Shown in pieces: positions 35,697 to 49,012 of a stretch of 64,000 nt of DNA. Position numbers and translations under genes: made by a program. The stretch covers positions 14,085,001-14,149,000 of the forward strand of contig JAUCBN010000026.1 of assembly GCA_035048815.1 (NCBI GenBank), in the 5' to 3' direction. The notes beneath the pieces are model-generated. The model was not told the DNA's origin. It did no database searches and saw only the letters and a list, made by a program, of their open reading frames with translations. The stretch is from Abelmoschus esculentus. Lineage: Eukaryota; Streptophyta; Magnoliopsida; Malvales; Malvaceae. How positions within the stretch are numbered: the stretch's first letter is position 1; every line of letters starts with the position of its first letter.

Positions 35697-38600
35697 TGCA
35701 TCTCAAAAGGGACAAAATTCTGAAAACTGAGATTAAGCCTATATGTTCTTTCTTGAATGAGATTAATATTTTTTTTTTTTTTTTAAGTAACAAGTCCTTT
35801 TTATTTGAAATTTTTTAATGATGGTGGCCTTTATTTATTTTTTTTAAATAAGATTCGTAGGTTGTGCATGATATTTCGGTTTCATCATTTATTTTTTTAA
35901 AAAAATGCTATAAACTCAGAATAATGACAAGACTTGTGAGCTAATGAATATATTTTAATTTTTAAAAATATATAAAAAGTACTAATTGTACTTTGACCAA
36001 CCCTATATTTTGTTTTTTACTTTTATATAATAAAACTTGGCATTTTAAAATTTAAATAAATATATTATCAATTGGAATAAAAATAAATAGAGTGCTATAT
36101 GCGATTTAAACTTATTTAGATTAAGCTCTGATTTACGGTTGTATTTTGATCACTCTCGAATTAGATTTATATATGTGATTTATATTTGTAGATTATTTTT
36201 TCTCGAAGTTAAGGTTTGATTTACAGTTGTTAGTTATTTTTTAGTAGTTTGATCTCTTTTTGGTTCGTTTATCAGTACAATTATACCTATTTGTATGTAA
36301 TTTTAGTTCAAATCTTTTGATTAGATTTTTTTAACATTTTTATTGTATGTTTCTTATATAATCGCAAATGATTAATTTAATATATCAATTATTATAAAAA
36401 TATTTAAATTATATATTTCGTTTACGTTTATAGTTATACTCAATAGAGAGGGCCAAATAATTTACTGCAAATAAAATAATAAATAACCTTTTTTAAATGT
36501 ATTTTTTAGTGTAAATGTTCTGCCCCACATCTCTGGAACAATATCCCAGAGTGAAAGGTCAGACATTCTGGACGTACTTCAAATTTATTCATTCTGATTT
36601 CATGGTATTAGGATTTTGCCTTAGAAAAGCTGACAGGGTGGGGTTGTTTTGGTCTAATTCTACCTTGCTGGTGGAGAACTTTCCGAGTTACATTCGAACC
36701 ATGTTCACTACTCCTGTTATTATTGGTAAGGTTATATTTGAATCACTTAATTATAGATAAGTTTACGAAAATATATGTGAACATAAATTCAAAGTCAACC
36801 CCACATTTCCTACGTGGATATTGATCTGTCTTTGACTTTGAATGTTCCTAAAGTCAACTGTTTTATACTCCATTATATTTCCACTACTTCCCACTTGAGA
36901 GCGGATAGATCTGGAAAGCTTAAACCCAGTTCATATACGTTTCACAACCGAAACGGCGTCGGTGATGACAAATGGTCAATACGAATCGATTCCTTTCATA
37001 GGCAGCGTAGGGGTAGGGTAATAATCAGGTGAAATCAGGACCACCATGGTTCCTTGCTTTCAACACCTACGTTGTCTATTTATTGACTGCTAGGTTTCTT
37101 TACTATACGGTAGGTGTGAAAAAGAATACGTAGGTTATAACGTTTCGTAGTTATACGCCGAGAGTTGGGACCTGGACATTTCCTGGTTTTGAAAATAGAA
37201 ATGAAGAAAGCAATTAGAAAGGTCGGGTTGTCCGGGGGGACAGAAGTCTAAAGGTGGGAAAGAACAACCTATCCTTGAAGGCAAAGGACAGCCGTTAATA
37301 GGATGCGTGCTTCGGTCGGTGCCAGTGCCACAAAAACTCATTTCACGTGCTGTCTGCACGCCACATACCTATAACCTACAGAATCTAAGTTTTAAATCTT
37401 AATCTCCCGTCAATAAAACAAACGTTTATAATCGATTGATTAAAATTACTCATTTACTTTCGTCGTTTTTCCTTAAATTCCAAATTTAAGACCCACAATG
37501 ATGTCCGAAAAAAAAAATCACATTTTTAAGATGTTTGATTTTAATCTTTCAAGTTTTAAATAATTTAGCATAATAAAGGGCAAAAGAAGATGGCCTGGTC
37601 CCAGGTGCTCCCGAGTGATGAGTTGCTTCTTGCAGCCACATGGCTCTTTCCACTTAGGCAACAAATTTGACGTTTACACAGAAAGGATAAGCTTAGTACG
37701 ACTCTTGCCTTGTACATGATTACAAGCTTAAAGACATCTTCCTTAAAGACATCATTTCATTGCTATGATGAAACATTGAATTATAAAGGAGGGATTGGAA
37801 TATGAATTCCAATCACTATTTTAGAAAAATAAATAAATTATTGAGTTTTCTTTTTCAATTTTTATTTACCAGAATTTCATTTTCACTCTTACTAAAGTTA
37901 AAGAAATGATTTATTAATAAATAAATAAAATTAAATTACTGAATCTTTATTATATATCTCGTCAACGAATCATTTATATCTCTATCTCAACAAGTTACAA
38001 GAAACCGCTACTTTTGTTCATATAAATTATTGAAATAATAATTTTCAAGCCAGTAATTTAACAATATTAGGCTTTGTTTTTAAATAAAACTATCTAAATG
38101 TACTTTTTAAAATTATTTTTCAAAAATATTTTTCTATCACACTTTATAAAAATAATATCAAACTTATCTTTACACAACTAAACTAACTTTTCACTATTTA
38201 TAAAATATGAAGATTAAGTTTTAATAAAAAAGTAAAATGATCTAGGGATGTAATTTAAAATTAGACCATTGAAGGGTTAAGGAGAAAATCATCTACCTCT
38301 TCTTCATGTCTTTTCTCATGTCTCTATTTTAAGTAAAAGTTTTAGGGTTTAGGGTTCAAGGTTGAGATTGTGGTTAGGGTTTAAAGAATCTGGGTAGAAT
38401 GTATTTTTTAGGGTTTAGGATATAAAAAAATAAAGGTTAAGGTTAAAAATTAATTTTCTTAATTTTTTTAAAAAAAATAAAAAAAAGATACACCATAAAA
38501 AGACAGATAATTTTTACTCACCTATAAAATAACAAAAACAATATTTTTCTTAAACCCAAACTAGAATGGATTGATATGCATTATTGGAGTAATTTAGGTG

Positions 38601-40201
38601 CTACTAATGAGACAATTTTAGGCTCATTTAGTATCCTAAATGCCTACCCAACCCATAGATTTCTGCTAATTTCATAGATTCCGGCACCAACCATGGTCAT
38701 GACCAAGTTGACGAAATGGGAGCCCACTCTCAACAAACTGAGCGGAAAATTTTGAAAATTTTGGCTATAATTAGGCAGATGACCCGGAGCATAACTCGTC
38801 ATTATACAACCTAATAACCACGTAAATATGTCAAAATACTAATTGAAATCATTAACATATTGTAAAAGCTTCTCCCCACCCCCACCATTATGACTCAGTT
38901 CAGCAGCCTCAAAACCACTTGCCCCCACTACATGTGATGTGTGGGGCAACCCCTATCGTAACTTTGGGTTGATTAGGCAAAATGTCATAAATTTCAATGG
39001 CTGTTGCCATTTCTTATATGGCAATAATCTTAATGCTTTTGCATGTGAGGTCGCCATATGGATTGGTTGCTTAGGTCACCTGTCGGCTGTCACCATAACA
39101 GTGACCCTGCAAACTTGATATCCCAAAACCAGAAGGTTCCAAAATGTAGTGAAGCTCTGCATATGATAAGACAGGGAATGGGAGGAAACGTTAACGATTT
39201 GGATTCATGAATGAACAATTTACTGCCTCACACGGATTGGTGTAAGCATCGAACTGAGAGCAAGCACCCCACATGGATATGCAGTGACGGATCCCATTCA
39301 AAGAGTTGGCTTTGCAGGAGAGTGCCGCTGCTAAAATGATTAAGCTTTCGGTCCTTGATGGTGTTTATTTTGAACCGGAGACATGGTAGGGAAGGTAAAC
39401 GGATGGGACGGGTCTCTTATATCTATACTTATATAAAAATTTTATATCTATTCTACCATCATTCCACACCTGCTTATGTGTGCGTATTATCTTAAATTTA
39501 TATTCATATCTACCGTTCAAATCGTATCTATTTATATTTACCTACAAACATCCACTAGTGTTAAATTATGTAAAAAATTATAAAAATTTGTGTACTTTAT
39601 TAATTGATTAAGTGCATATATATAATACATTTATGCTAGTATAAATTTAACTGCATATAACTAACGATAATTAACTTAACTAAAACCCATTTTTACCTAT
39701 ATAAATTTTACTTAACTACAATTAACTAATTACATGTAGTTAACTTAACTAAAATATGTTTACACTTTTATAAATTTTATTTATCCTCACGTATTATAAA
39801 TTTATAACCTGATTAATTCAAGCTCAATCATAAACCATCATTTTTTCAAACTAAATTAATCGAGTTAAAGTATAAAAACTTAAGGATTAACATAGATTTT
39901 AAAACAAACTAATATCTTAGTACATAAAACATTATAATTAAAGGTATAATCAAAGTCTATCAATATAAATAGTTCAAAATTCATATAGGACGGATGCAGG
40001 ACAAATAAATACGAGATAGATAGATAGATACGGTACGGATAAGATCTTAAACTCATTACCTATCTACTATCCAAAATGGGTATGATGTTTTACATCTATA
40101 TTTGTCCATAACCTATTAAACTTATACCGATTCTCGTTCTAACTAAAACGAATATAGTATAAAATTCATAAAATTATACATGTATATTATCTGTATACAT
40201 A
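35697..40201. other. Long intergenic stretch, no supported gene
   Basis: AT-rich to about 36500. 36500-37390 and 38560-39400 are less AT-rich and may be old unique or gene-derived DNA, but their short frames (81, 72 and 74 codons) have no recognisable domains. 38330-38460 holds telomere-like repeats. 39400-40200 is AT-rich with degenerate repeats (for example AGATAGATAGATACGG near 40015). I see no promoter, RNA gene or transposase. Confidence 0.4.
38330..38460. repeat. Degenerate telomere-like (TTTAGGG) repeat patch
   Basis: TTTTAGGGTTTAGGGTTCAAGG, GGTTAGGGTTTAAAG and TTTTTAGGGTTTAGGATAT. Its reverse complement aligns with 33690-33840, including the shared AAAAAATACA step. Confidence 0.55.
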
Positions 40202-40209
40202 GCTAGATT

Positions 40210-40590
40210 TAGAGATGGGTACGGGTTATGTCGGTCGGTTTTCAGCCCACCCGCACTCGACCCGAAGAATTGTACCCTCCACCCGTCACCCAATCCGATT
40301 TTTGAGCTTTAAAATCCGATCCGAATCATTAAAAAAATTGAAATTTAAGGACTTAATTATAAAAAAAATATTTTTAGTGACCTAATTGTATAAAATATAT
40401 ATAAAGAGGGACCATTATAACAAATATCCCTAAACTCGACCCGACCTAGGTCAGATCGATTTTTTTTCACCTGGCCCGAGATCACCCTTTAAAACCCCAA
40501 TCCGACCTGAACTCGATTTTTCTATAAAAAAATTCAATTTGATCAGATCGGATCAGAACTCGATGGATTCGAGTTCCGTGCCCATCCCCA
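40210..40590 (+). mobile_element. hAT-like element, family A, copy 2
   Basis: It starts TAGAGATGGGTACGGG and ends CCGTGCCCATCCCCA. Flanking 8-mers are identical: GCTAGATT at 40202-40209 and 40591-40598. Degenerate GGGTCGG/CCGACC motifs lie at both ends. The middle (ATATATATAAAGAGGGACC) is shared with copies at 8844 and 42683. Confidence 0.75.
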
Positions 40591-40635
40591 GCTAGATTGG
40601 ATCGTATGAAGATAAGATCATTTCTCACTTTCCAA

Positions 40636-40863
40636 AAGGTGTACTTTTCGAGAAATTATATTATGGGTCAGTCCCACCACGTCATCCATGGGACCGACCA
40701 ATGATAATCATCCACCTCATTATTTTTTAATTTTTAAAGTGAAGATTCACCTGGAAAAAAAATATGACATGGAAAAGTTGATAAAGTGGGTAGTTATTAT
40801 TGATCAGTCCCATGGACACGTGGTGAGACTGACCCATGATATAATTTTTCGTACTTTTCATAG
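40636..40863. mobile_element. MITE family G, copy 2
   Basis: The left arm AAATTATATTATGGGTCAGT, then CCCACCACGTCATCCATGGG, is mirrored by the right arm CCCATGGACACGTGGTGAG, then ACTGACCCATGATATAATTT. About 230 bp with arms of about 70 bp. The 62-codon frame inside is an artefact. Confidence 0.65.
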
Positions 40864-42682
40864 CACCGAAGTTTGATTTGCTCAACGAAAATCATATTCA
40901 GTGATTAGGTGGGAAGTCAGCAATAGTTAATGAAACCTAATAACCAAATCAATTACTATAATTATAATTTATATCAAATATCAATCTCCATAAGCTCCTA
41001 CTCACTTGTCATGAATCATGATTATGACCTTTCCGGTATCTTTTGAGAGGACCAATCGAAAACCCAAAGGCAGAAGCATTTTAATGACTTGAAATTGATT
41101 GAATTGTCTCTTAATCGCCACTAGTCCTCCCGTAAGCCACAAAAAATGGTAACAGAAGATCATATATCAATGAAAGTAGCTCAAGTTTAGCCACACAAAT
41201 AAATTTCTAACGACATGAGATTATACGAGACTCGAAAATGATATACGAGAAAAATAAATTTGTCTTATTTAATCATAAAAAAAAACAATGATTTATTATA
41301 TCCGCAACCACCGCGATCTAAGATCATGAATAGGAGATAGGGAAAGTAAATGAAATCAAATGAAGTGAATGAACAAGTGAGGACCACACAACTGCAGATC
41401 TAGTCAAGAATAAATTCTTGTAAAAATATAAAAAAGAGACTTTTTTTAATGAAAATGGATTAAAATGTAAAACATATGATGTTTCTATTCAATAGGATAC
41501 AAATTATAATATCTATTTACAAAATTTTATATGTTTTAGTCTTAATTTATTACAAGTTATAATATTTATGATATAAGTTATAATAGCTGTTTTGATTGGC
41601 GATTTAATTTTACATGACGGAATGTGTGATTAAAATTATTTTTTTATAATTTGTTTTTAAGTAATAACCTTTATATTTTTTATTGTTAATCTTATCGATC
41701 TGTTTATCTTTTATCTAGCAGTCAAAACTTTTAAGTTTTATTTTTTTTATAGTGTAAGAGGATTTACTCCATATATATATAAAAGAAATTTTGGAACGGG
41801 CGACACACACACCATTGAACACCATTAATACAATACATAGTTGAACATCATTATTTTTTAAATAATTTTTAAATAATTATTAAAAATCGCAAAGGCTTGA
41901 CATATAATTAATCATATTTTAAAATAAAATTAAAAATATTTTATGAACCATTCTTATCAACTCATCCATTATCTTATCCAAATATTTGTTTAGGCGGTGA
42001 AAATGTAATCGTCTGTATCATATTCGTGATCTGTATTTTGCAAACGAATACGTTAGATCTTAAGATTTTTAAAATATTAGAATAAATATACGATGTACGA
42101 GAAAAAATGATGATTTATAATTTTTAATTTATATATTACTTAAAAAAATAAAAATAACGTAATTTTATTTAATTGGATAATACCATAAATTATATGATAA
42201 ACTGACTCATAAAATAAAATTTTATATTAAAATATAATTAATTATATCGAATCTTTAAAAGTTTTAATAATTAATTTAAAATTATTGATATATTATATTA
42301 ATTAATTTACAATATTTATCCTTCATATCCAAATTTAAGCTCAGCCCCATAATTCATGAAAGCTTTATTTGGTCCTAATCTTGGCGGAAGCTTATTAGAA
42401 TAAAAAGACACAAAACCCACTACATGCCTTTACGGGCAAAATGTCATGGGTCCATATCGATTCATTATCTATTATCTTCTTTTAAGCTTAATCGTCGGAA
42501 AAGAACTCAAATTATACTAATTTTTAAATTTGTTTATTTCGAATTAAATTTGTGTTTAATATTTTAATTTAAATTATATTTTTTAATCAGCGATTATTAA
42601 AAATATCGTTATTTAATTATAATATTATATACAGCTTATTTATTTATTAAACGGATGGCAAAATATTTTTTAGGATGAGTTT
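40864..42682. other. AT-rich spacer, nothing recognised
   Basis: 40870-41420 has mixed composition without a credible frame. 41420-42680 is AT-rich, partly A/T runs. No RNA gene or repeat boundary could be supported. Confidence 0.45.
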
Positions 42683-43162
42683 TAGGGACGGTTTGAGTTT
42701 TTCGACCCGACCCGATCTGATCGGGTCGGATTTTTTTGATAAAAACTTGGGTTCGGGTTGGGCGGGTCGGGTTTTTTAAGGGTGATCTTGTGTCGGGTCG
42801 GGTTTAGGTTTAGGGTGGAAAAATTCGACCCTATTCGACCCGGATTAATAGTGTAATTTTCCCATATATATTTTAGGAATATTTGCAATAATGACTCCTC
42901 TTTATATATATTTTATACAATTAGATCACTAAAATTAATTTTTTACAATTAGGTCACTATAATTAAATATTTTTACGATTATATCCCTAATTTTTTTTTT
43001 TTACAGTTTAGTCACTAAAATTTTAATTTTTTAATGACTTGGGTCTGGTCTGGTCGGATTTTAGAACTTAAAAATCGGATCGGATTTTTCACCCTAAAAT
43101 CGGGTCGAATCGGGTGCGGGTAGACCAAAAATCTGACCCGACCTGACCCGTACCCATCCCTA
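42683..43162 (-). mobile_element. hAT-like element, family A, copy 3 (reverse)
   Basis: The right end CCCGTACCCATCCCTA is the complement of the family A start. The left end TAGGGACGG is shortened or diverged. Inside are GGGTCGGGTT repeats and the family middle (CCTCTTTATATATATTTTAT). No clean target-site duplication. The minus-strand frame through it is a repeat artefact. Confidence 0.65.
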
Positions 43163-43599
43163 GTTTGAGGCTTGAAAACCTCATATCGCGTTTAAGCGAA
43201 AACTTAAGGATTGACTATTAACATTTGCTAGATCTACGGGATACGATACTCGATAGAAATATTGTCTGAAAGTTGTTGAGACGATGTTTTCGTAATAAAT
43301 TTTTAGTGAAGGGTGTGATGAAGGCTGAATTATTTAAAATATGTACTCCCTCTGTTCTATAAATATTGTCTTTTATTGACTTTTTTTTGTTAATTTTTTT
43401 CAACTTTGACTCTTGATTATTTAAAATTTATTATTGATAAAAATATATTTTAAAAATTTCTAATCGAGTAGATTTTAGATATATAATTTATAAAATTTAA
43501 TTATTTAAAATATTTAATATAATCATAATCAAAGTTTAAAAATTTTGACTTTTAAAAAATTAATAAAGGACATTATTTTAGGACGGAGGAAATATTTTT
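43163..43599. other. AT-rich spacer, nothing recognised
   Basis: The sequence near 43340-43600 (ACTCCCTCTGTTCTATAAAT on the left, TTAGGACGGAGGAAATA on the right) has the CTCCCTC...GAGGGAG-like ends common in Stowaway/Mariner-type plant MITEs, with imperfect symmetry. A MITE of about 245 bp (43345-43592) is therefore plausible. Confidence 0.4.
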
Positions 43600-44112
43600 T
43601 TTAAGTGTCGCGTAAAATACCGACCTGAAACAAGACGCCTAGCCGTGACATGATACACCAGAAGCGTCACTGAATTAACCAAAGTCAGCCTTGTCGCAAA
43701 CGATAGCGAGTTCTTCTTCTCTCCTGCCAAATATTTTCTAAAACATCGTACAAGCGATGACCACACTTTCCCACCGCATGGATCGACACCCATTGGCAAG
43801 ATATCCCACATTCACAACCTAGAACCGATGCCATCTCAGCCACCACCTCACTTGCTACACCCACATTATATGTACAAGATTTACTAAAATTCACTTTCAA
43901 ACATGAGCATTGTTGGAAACACAGTAATAGCCATTTAAGATTCTGTGCCACCGCAACCTTACCTAGAAGAAAAAAGATGGTGTCATTGGCAAACTGAAGA
44001 TGCGATATCTAGACACTTGCAATCACACGCACCCCACGAATGAGGCCCAGATCCTCGACATTGCGCATGAATAAGCACAGTGACAATGAGTCCCCCCATT
44101 GAATACAGCATT
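43600..44112 (-). pseudogene. LINE reverse-transcriptase relic
   Basis: Minus-strand translation, with stops and frame changes, gives WGDSLSLCLFMRNVEDLG, then LQFANDTIFFL (the catalytic-box region of plant LINE RT, where FADD is usual). Then come LKVNFSKSCTYNVGV, GILPMGVDP and SFATRLTLVNSV. This order matches plant LINE ORF2 from the RT palm to the segment after it. The frame is broken and 5' and 3' parts are missing. Confidence 0.75.
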
Positions 44113-44917
44113 CCATATAATTCGTAAATCTATCTTCCGAATATTTTTAATACGAATCTATGATAATACGAGCGCTTCATAAAATTTATATGCATAAAAT
44201 TATTTAAATTTAAATCTTTTAAAAAATATCATTCATTTTTTTACAGATATTAACGAGTGGTTTTTTATTAATTTGTTCTTAAAATGAACGATATATATCC
44301 TGTATGTATACTAGAATTTGAACAGTGCTTCCATATAATTCGTTTATATTAACACGTAGATATATATAGAAAAACAGAACCTTACAAAGCCAATAAATTT
44401 CTGTTTTTCTAAATTTTAATACGAGGCAAACTAAAAAAAGAACAACCCAAGAGACATAAGAAATTAAAACACAAGGACATGGGACTTGGGGACTGGGGAG
44501 AGTATATTAGTGCAAAAGACACAAGGAAGACGAAGACAAAGCTCAAAGTGTTCGTCCAGTGGAGGAGTTGCCATTCATTCCTTATTACAAAACCCAACGC
44601 CCTTCCCATAGACAGCGTGTGCAGCTGTCAGGCAGCTTTGCTTTGCTTTTTTCTCCTGGTTTTTCTTTTATTAACCAACCGATCAAATAATAACATCACC
44701 CAACACGCACCAACTTCCATGACATCTTAAACAAGCCTTCATCTCACCCTCTGTCGCACTTTCAATGATTCTTTTGCTGTAAATGGGGTGGTGCCCTTGG
44801 AAATGGATACAGATATAGTGGAACAATGAAAGCGAGGCAAACCGGATTCGACTATAAAATGAGTTCCATGCAGAAGGAAAGATAAACACCATTTCTGCTG
44901 TGTTTTGTTTTGATGCT
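44113..44917. promoter_or_regulatory. Promoter and leader of the RRM gene
   Basis: AT-rich to about 44420, then mixed composition up to the ATG at 44918, consistent with promoter plus leader. The 83-codon frame at 44479-44730 has no recognisable domain. No TATA box was confidently placed. Confidence 0.4.
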
Positions 44918-47900
44918 ATGGCTTATCCGCATTACCGATCACCTTTTGGTGACATTACGTTTACTAAAGTGTTCGTCGGGGGACTGCCTTGGGAGACGCC
45001 GACGGAGGAAATGCGCCGGTACTTCGAGCAGTTCGGAGAGATTCTTGAGGCTGTTATCATCACTGATAAAAACACGGGCAAATCTAAAGGATACGGCTTT
45101 GTAAGTTTTATTGGATTTCTTCATGTAAATGCTTAAGTTTGTAATAGTATCTCGACTTTCTGTAGGTTACTTTCCGTGATCCTGAGTCAGCAAGGAGGGC
45201 TTGTGCTGATCCGAATCCTGTAATTGATGGAAGAAGAGCAAATTGTAACATTGCTTCATTAGGAAGGCCTAGACCTTTGCAACCAAAAGGTCCCCTTACT
45301 CTGATATGACCTGCACCTGCACCAGCACTTTTCAGTTTTCCTCGTTCAATTATTCAAACTCTGATAAATGAAGATTCTAATGCAGGAAGAAATCAAGGCA
45401 ACAGTCCTTATCAAGGATTTGGACAGCAAGGTGCACCGTCTTATAGTGGAGTTGCAACACCAATGCCTCCACCTCCGCCACCACTACCACCGATGCCGCC
45501 TGTCATGTATCCACCACCTTATGGGTGAGTATCCTCTATTTTTCAACTCAAGCTACTGTTTGTCTATGATCCACACCTTGAAAAGATTAACTTGGACATA
45601 TCAATGTTAAATCTTACATTAATAATTCTGTGTTTACTCACTACAGTTGGTATATCAGATTGTATATTGTAACTCTATGCTGAATTTTGGCTACAAATCT
45701 GTCATAACCAAGATATTAATAAAAAAATATGGGAAACATTACAATATCAATGCAGTCAATGGTATAATGTGGCATATACTGCCTTAAAATTACCTAGTTT
45801 TGAAAAACTATAGTCAATCAAATTGTGAAATTCAGTAATGGTTAGCAGAAAACTCTGGCTATGCTTTGTAGTGCCCAAATGTATACATTGAAGTGGTCCC
45901 AAATGCTAAGGGATCCAATTTTAGCCAGCTAATTACCATGTTCTGCATTCTGTACTTTCTGTTTTCTTACAATCTCTGGCCACCCAAAATGTTATTAAGA
46001 AATAAAAATGAGATTATCAGAGTAATTAAGACTGTTGATCAATGGCCTTATCTGCCATGGTAATTTCAAGCTAGGGATCCAGCTCATTTACTGTTAACAT
46101 TTAAGTGAGTAGTATTTTTAGCCTCTGCAGAGCTTGAGCTACCTTCCCATTTACATCTAATTAAGATCATAATAATGCATAGCGATCTTTCTTCCATGTT
46201 TAAATATTGTTTGTTGATAGAGAGCTGGATTCTTAGTTTTACTGACCGGAAATCAATAATGCTCCCCCCGGCACCACCCACAGACGGCAACTAAAACATA
46301 TACACACATATAGTTACAGAAGATCAAACTACATAACCAAATACCCTGACTTGAAAAAACAGTATTTGTTCTTCAAATACCTTATAGAAATCTACCCGGA
46401 GTGTAAACCTTAAAATAATTTTCAGGAGCAATCCAAGCGAATGTTGTCGTTAGTACTAGTACGAACAGTTGTTATCAGTGTAGGACCATAAGTTCTTCAT
46501 CCTTACCTATCATGGATTCCTTTTTCTATATAAGGATGCTGCTTCCTGCAATTACTTGTAAGGGAAAGTTGTTTCCATCTTTATGAATTTCTACCTTTAC
46601 AGGTACGCAACTTACGGTCCTGAGTATGGATTTCACCAAGTGAGTCACTAAATCTCTTTTATTAAACATTAAGAAAATAGTTGAGCTTTCCGGCATCAGT
46701 ATATGTGAAGAAAGGAATGCTATTGGCTTGCTGTGCAGGCTACCTATAATCAACAAATTCTGCAGCAACAACAATACTATCATCAACTATATGGATCGTC
46801 ATCTACCTCAGTGGGGTCTCCATATTATTATGGGTATTCTTTGCAAGCTCCAAGGGGAACATTTTCTGCTCACCAAGCTCACCGTATCGCTGGACCGTCC
46901 ATTCTCTACTATCCTACTCAAATGGAGGGGTCCTTCACCACTCATCCTCCCCCACCCTTTCATCCCACTACACATCTCTATCCTTCTTCCACAGGTAAAC
47001 AAATTTCACTCTATTTCCTTTCATTTTTTTACTACCCCATCATAAACTAGGCTTCATTCACATATATGAATGTGGTTCATTGCATGTCAAGGGAGTGTAT
47101 TAGTCATTAACCAAGTGTTATGGTGGTTCTCTTCCTGTGATATTCACATAAACTTTACGAGACGGATATAATATTAGGGTTTAGTGTAGCATGAGCCAAA
47201 ATGAGGGGAGGGCACATGGACTAGACCTCAAACATGTGAATGATTACTTCCATGTCCCAAATGATGGATCTATAGAAAAATCATGACAGGGGAGCATAGT
47301 GTAAACTAATAGTGACTCCATGTGGTTTCAGTATCACAGATGATGCTCAAGTGTGAACTAACCATGCTAGCCACTGCCACTCTTTTAACCATTTCTTCTA
47401 TTCCTATATCGACTTGATCTGGTTTTCGAATCAATTTTAAGTACCAAGGTTGATATATTCACATCCTTTTCACATATCAAACCCTTTTTGTATTTTTACA
47501 TGGGATGAATATGACAACTATATATAGTTAGGTGCTTGATCAGCAACAAAAATGCCTTGAAAATCCCATCAAGTTTTACATTATCAACACCCAAATTTCT
47601 TCATTTTATATGCTGAGATTGTTCAGTAAAACAGTAACTCTCACTGTAATTGTTGCATTTCAAAACTTACTATGCCCCCAGTCCCATACTAATGTATAAG
47701 GACTTAACATAGAAGGTAGGCAGAAGAGGGGCCCTGTTTCTCAGCGAAACATCACTTCCTGGGTATTTTGTCTGTAACTATGACAATACAAACACAGTTT
47801 TAACTTAGAATCTTCTCTCATTAAATTAGTTTTTGCTTTCACATGCATACATATGCTCACCATAAAATTTATTACTGATTTTTGGTCTCAGATTCACAGA

Positions 47901-47965
47901 CTCCACATCATACCTCCACAGAAACAGAAGCTGGGGCCTTCATTTCTGAAAGTCCGAAAACCTAA
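44918..47965 (+). CDS. Single-RRM RNA-binding protein (ARP1/RBM24-38-like)
   Basis: Six exons join in frame: 44918-45100, 45166-45289, 45386-45524, 46603-46639, 46739-46994 and 47892-47965; 813 nt, 270 residues. One RRM lies at residues 16-90: RNP2 is VFVGGL (18-23) and RNP1 KGYGFVTF (57-64), split by intron 1 between F61 and V62. Behind it is a Pro/Gln/Tyr-rich low-complexity tail (PPPPPPLPPMPPV, QQILQQQQYYHQ), typical of plant RRM proteins of the ABA-regulated RNA-binding protein type. The likely role is binding and regulation of mRNA in nucleus or cytoplasm; the target is unknown. The last coding exon after an 897-bp intron ends SESPKT. All introns are GT-AG. Start choice: the in-frame GTG upstream is not a plant start, and MAYPHYRSPFGDTTF-like openings are common in this group. 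Confidence 0.88.
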
Positions 47966-48968
47966 AGGGAAGAACTCATCCCCTGCCAAAAACTTCAAAT
48001 TGTACAATCTTGATAAGATTATGGTCTTCTTATCACCATATTTGACTTATATTATCAACAATTTAGCAATAGGTGAGGGTACCTATGGCAGGAAAAGGAG
48101 GACTAATCTACCACCTTATGCAGATATCTTTTTTCCTCTTTAATTATCAGGGGAAAAAAATAAAAATTCTTCCACTTTCTTCTCAAAGTTTCTTCAAGTG
48201 ACTCATTTATTAAGAGTTTAACATCTATTACAGAATTGCATGAACTATGAACCAAAGGAAGGAATCTCATTGCCTCAATAAGTAAAATTCAGATTAAAAC
48301 TTTTCCTCTCAGAATCATTTTGTTTTCATTTAATGAATGGAACTTAATTGCATCATATCATTTTTATAATGGTCTGGTTAAATGTCAAGGGTGTGCTGAT
48401 AGTTGAATCCTGTAACTGAAAACTGTGGGAGCGGCCATGGAAATCAATACTAGTTCTTTCCCTTCACGGTTTCTTTGCATGATTTTTATATCCGATAAAT
48501 CTAACGGAGAAGATTTGGTTTATAACACTTCAAAAACAGACCCTCCTTTGAAGGATGGCATTGTTCAAATAACATGTGCCCCTTGACCGGATCCCATTGT
48601 AATGAGGGAAAAAGGAAATGTGCAGTTTTTTTCAGCAATTATCTAAGTTTGCAAGGCTTTTCTTTCTCCATTTTTTGATATTTCAAATTGTTTAGGGAAA
48701 TGAAATACCAAATATAACTAGCTAGTTATATGTAAATCAAATGCCTGAGTTTCAACATAGAAGTCATATTCATACTATGCTTATAGTCAAAAGCTACCTT
48801 CCTTGGAGGAGGATGGCCTATAAATTAATTTATTAAACTTGTTCAATTTACAGAATTTCTGCTGGCTATTTCTTTAATGAAGGTTGGTTATATAGTCCAT
48901 TAACCGACTATATCGGTTATGACTTGTGAGAGGTCATAGCACACTAGCTCCGTTATATATATATATCG

Positions 48969-49012
<44 letters not shown>

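Noticed and set aside
36515..37359. Frames of 81, 72 and 74 codons in a less AT-rich patch
   Set aside because: No domain, no splice-linked continuation and no homologue I recognise; kept only as part of the spacer description.
37570..37760. Mixed-composition block considered as a possible microRNA precursor
   Set aside because: No known mature microRNA sequence and no convincing hairpin arms were seen by eye.
46728..47045. Alternative plus-strand frame of 105 codons
   Set aside because: It is out of frame with the RRM gene exon 5, which continues the Gln/Tyr-rich tail in the other frame and closes with correct splice phases.
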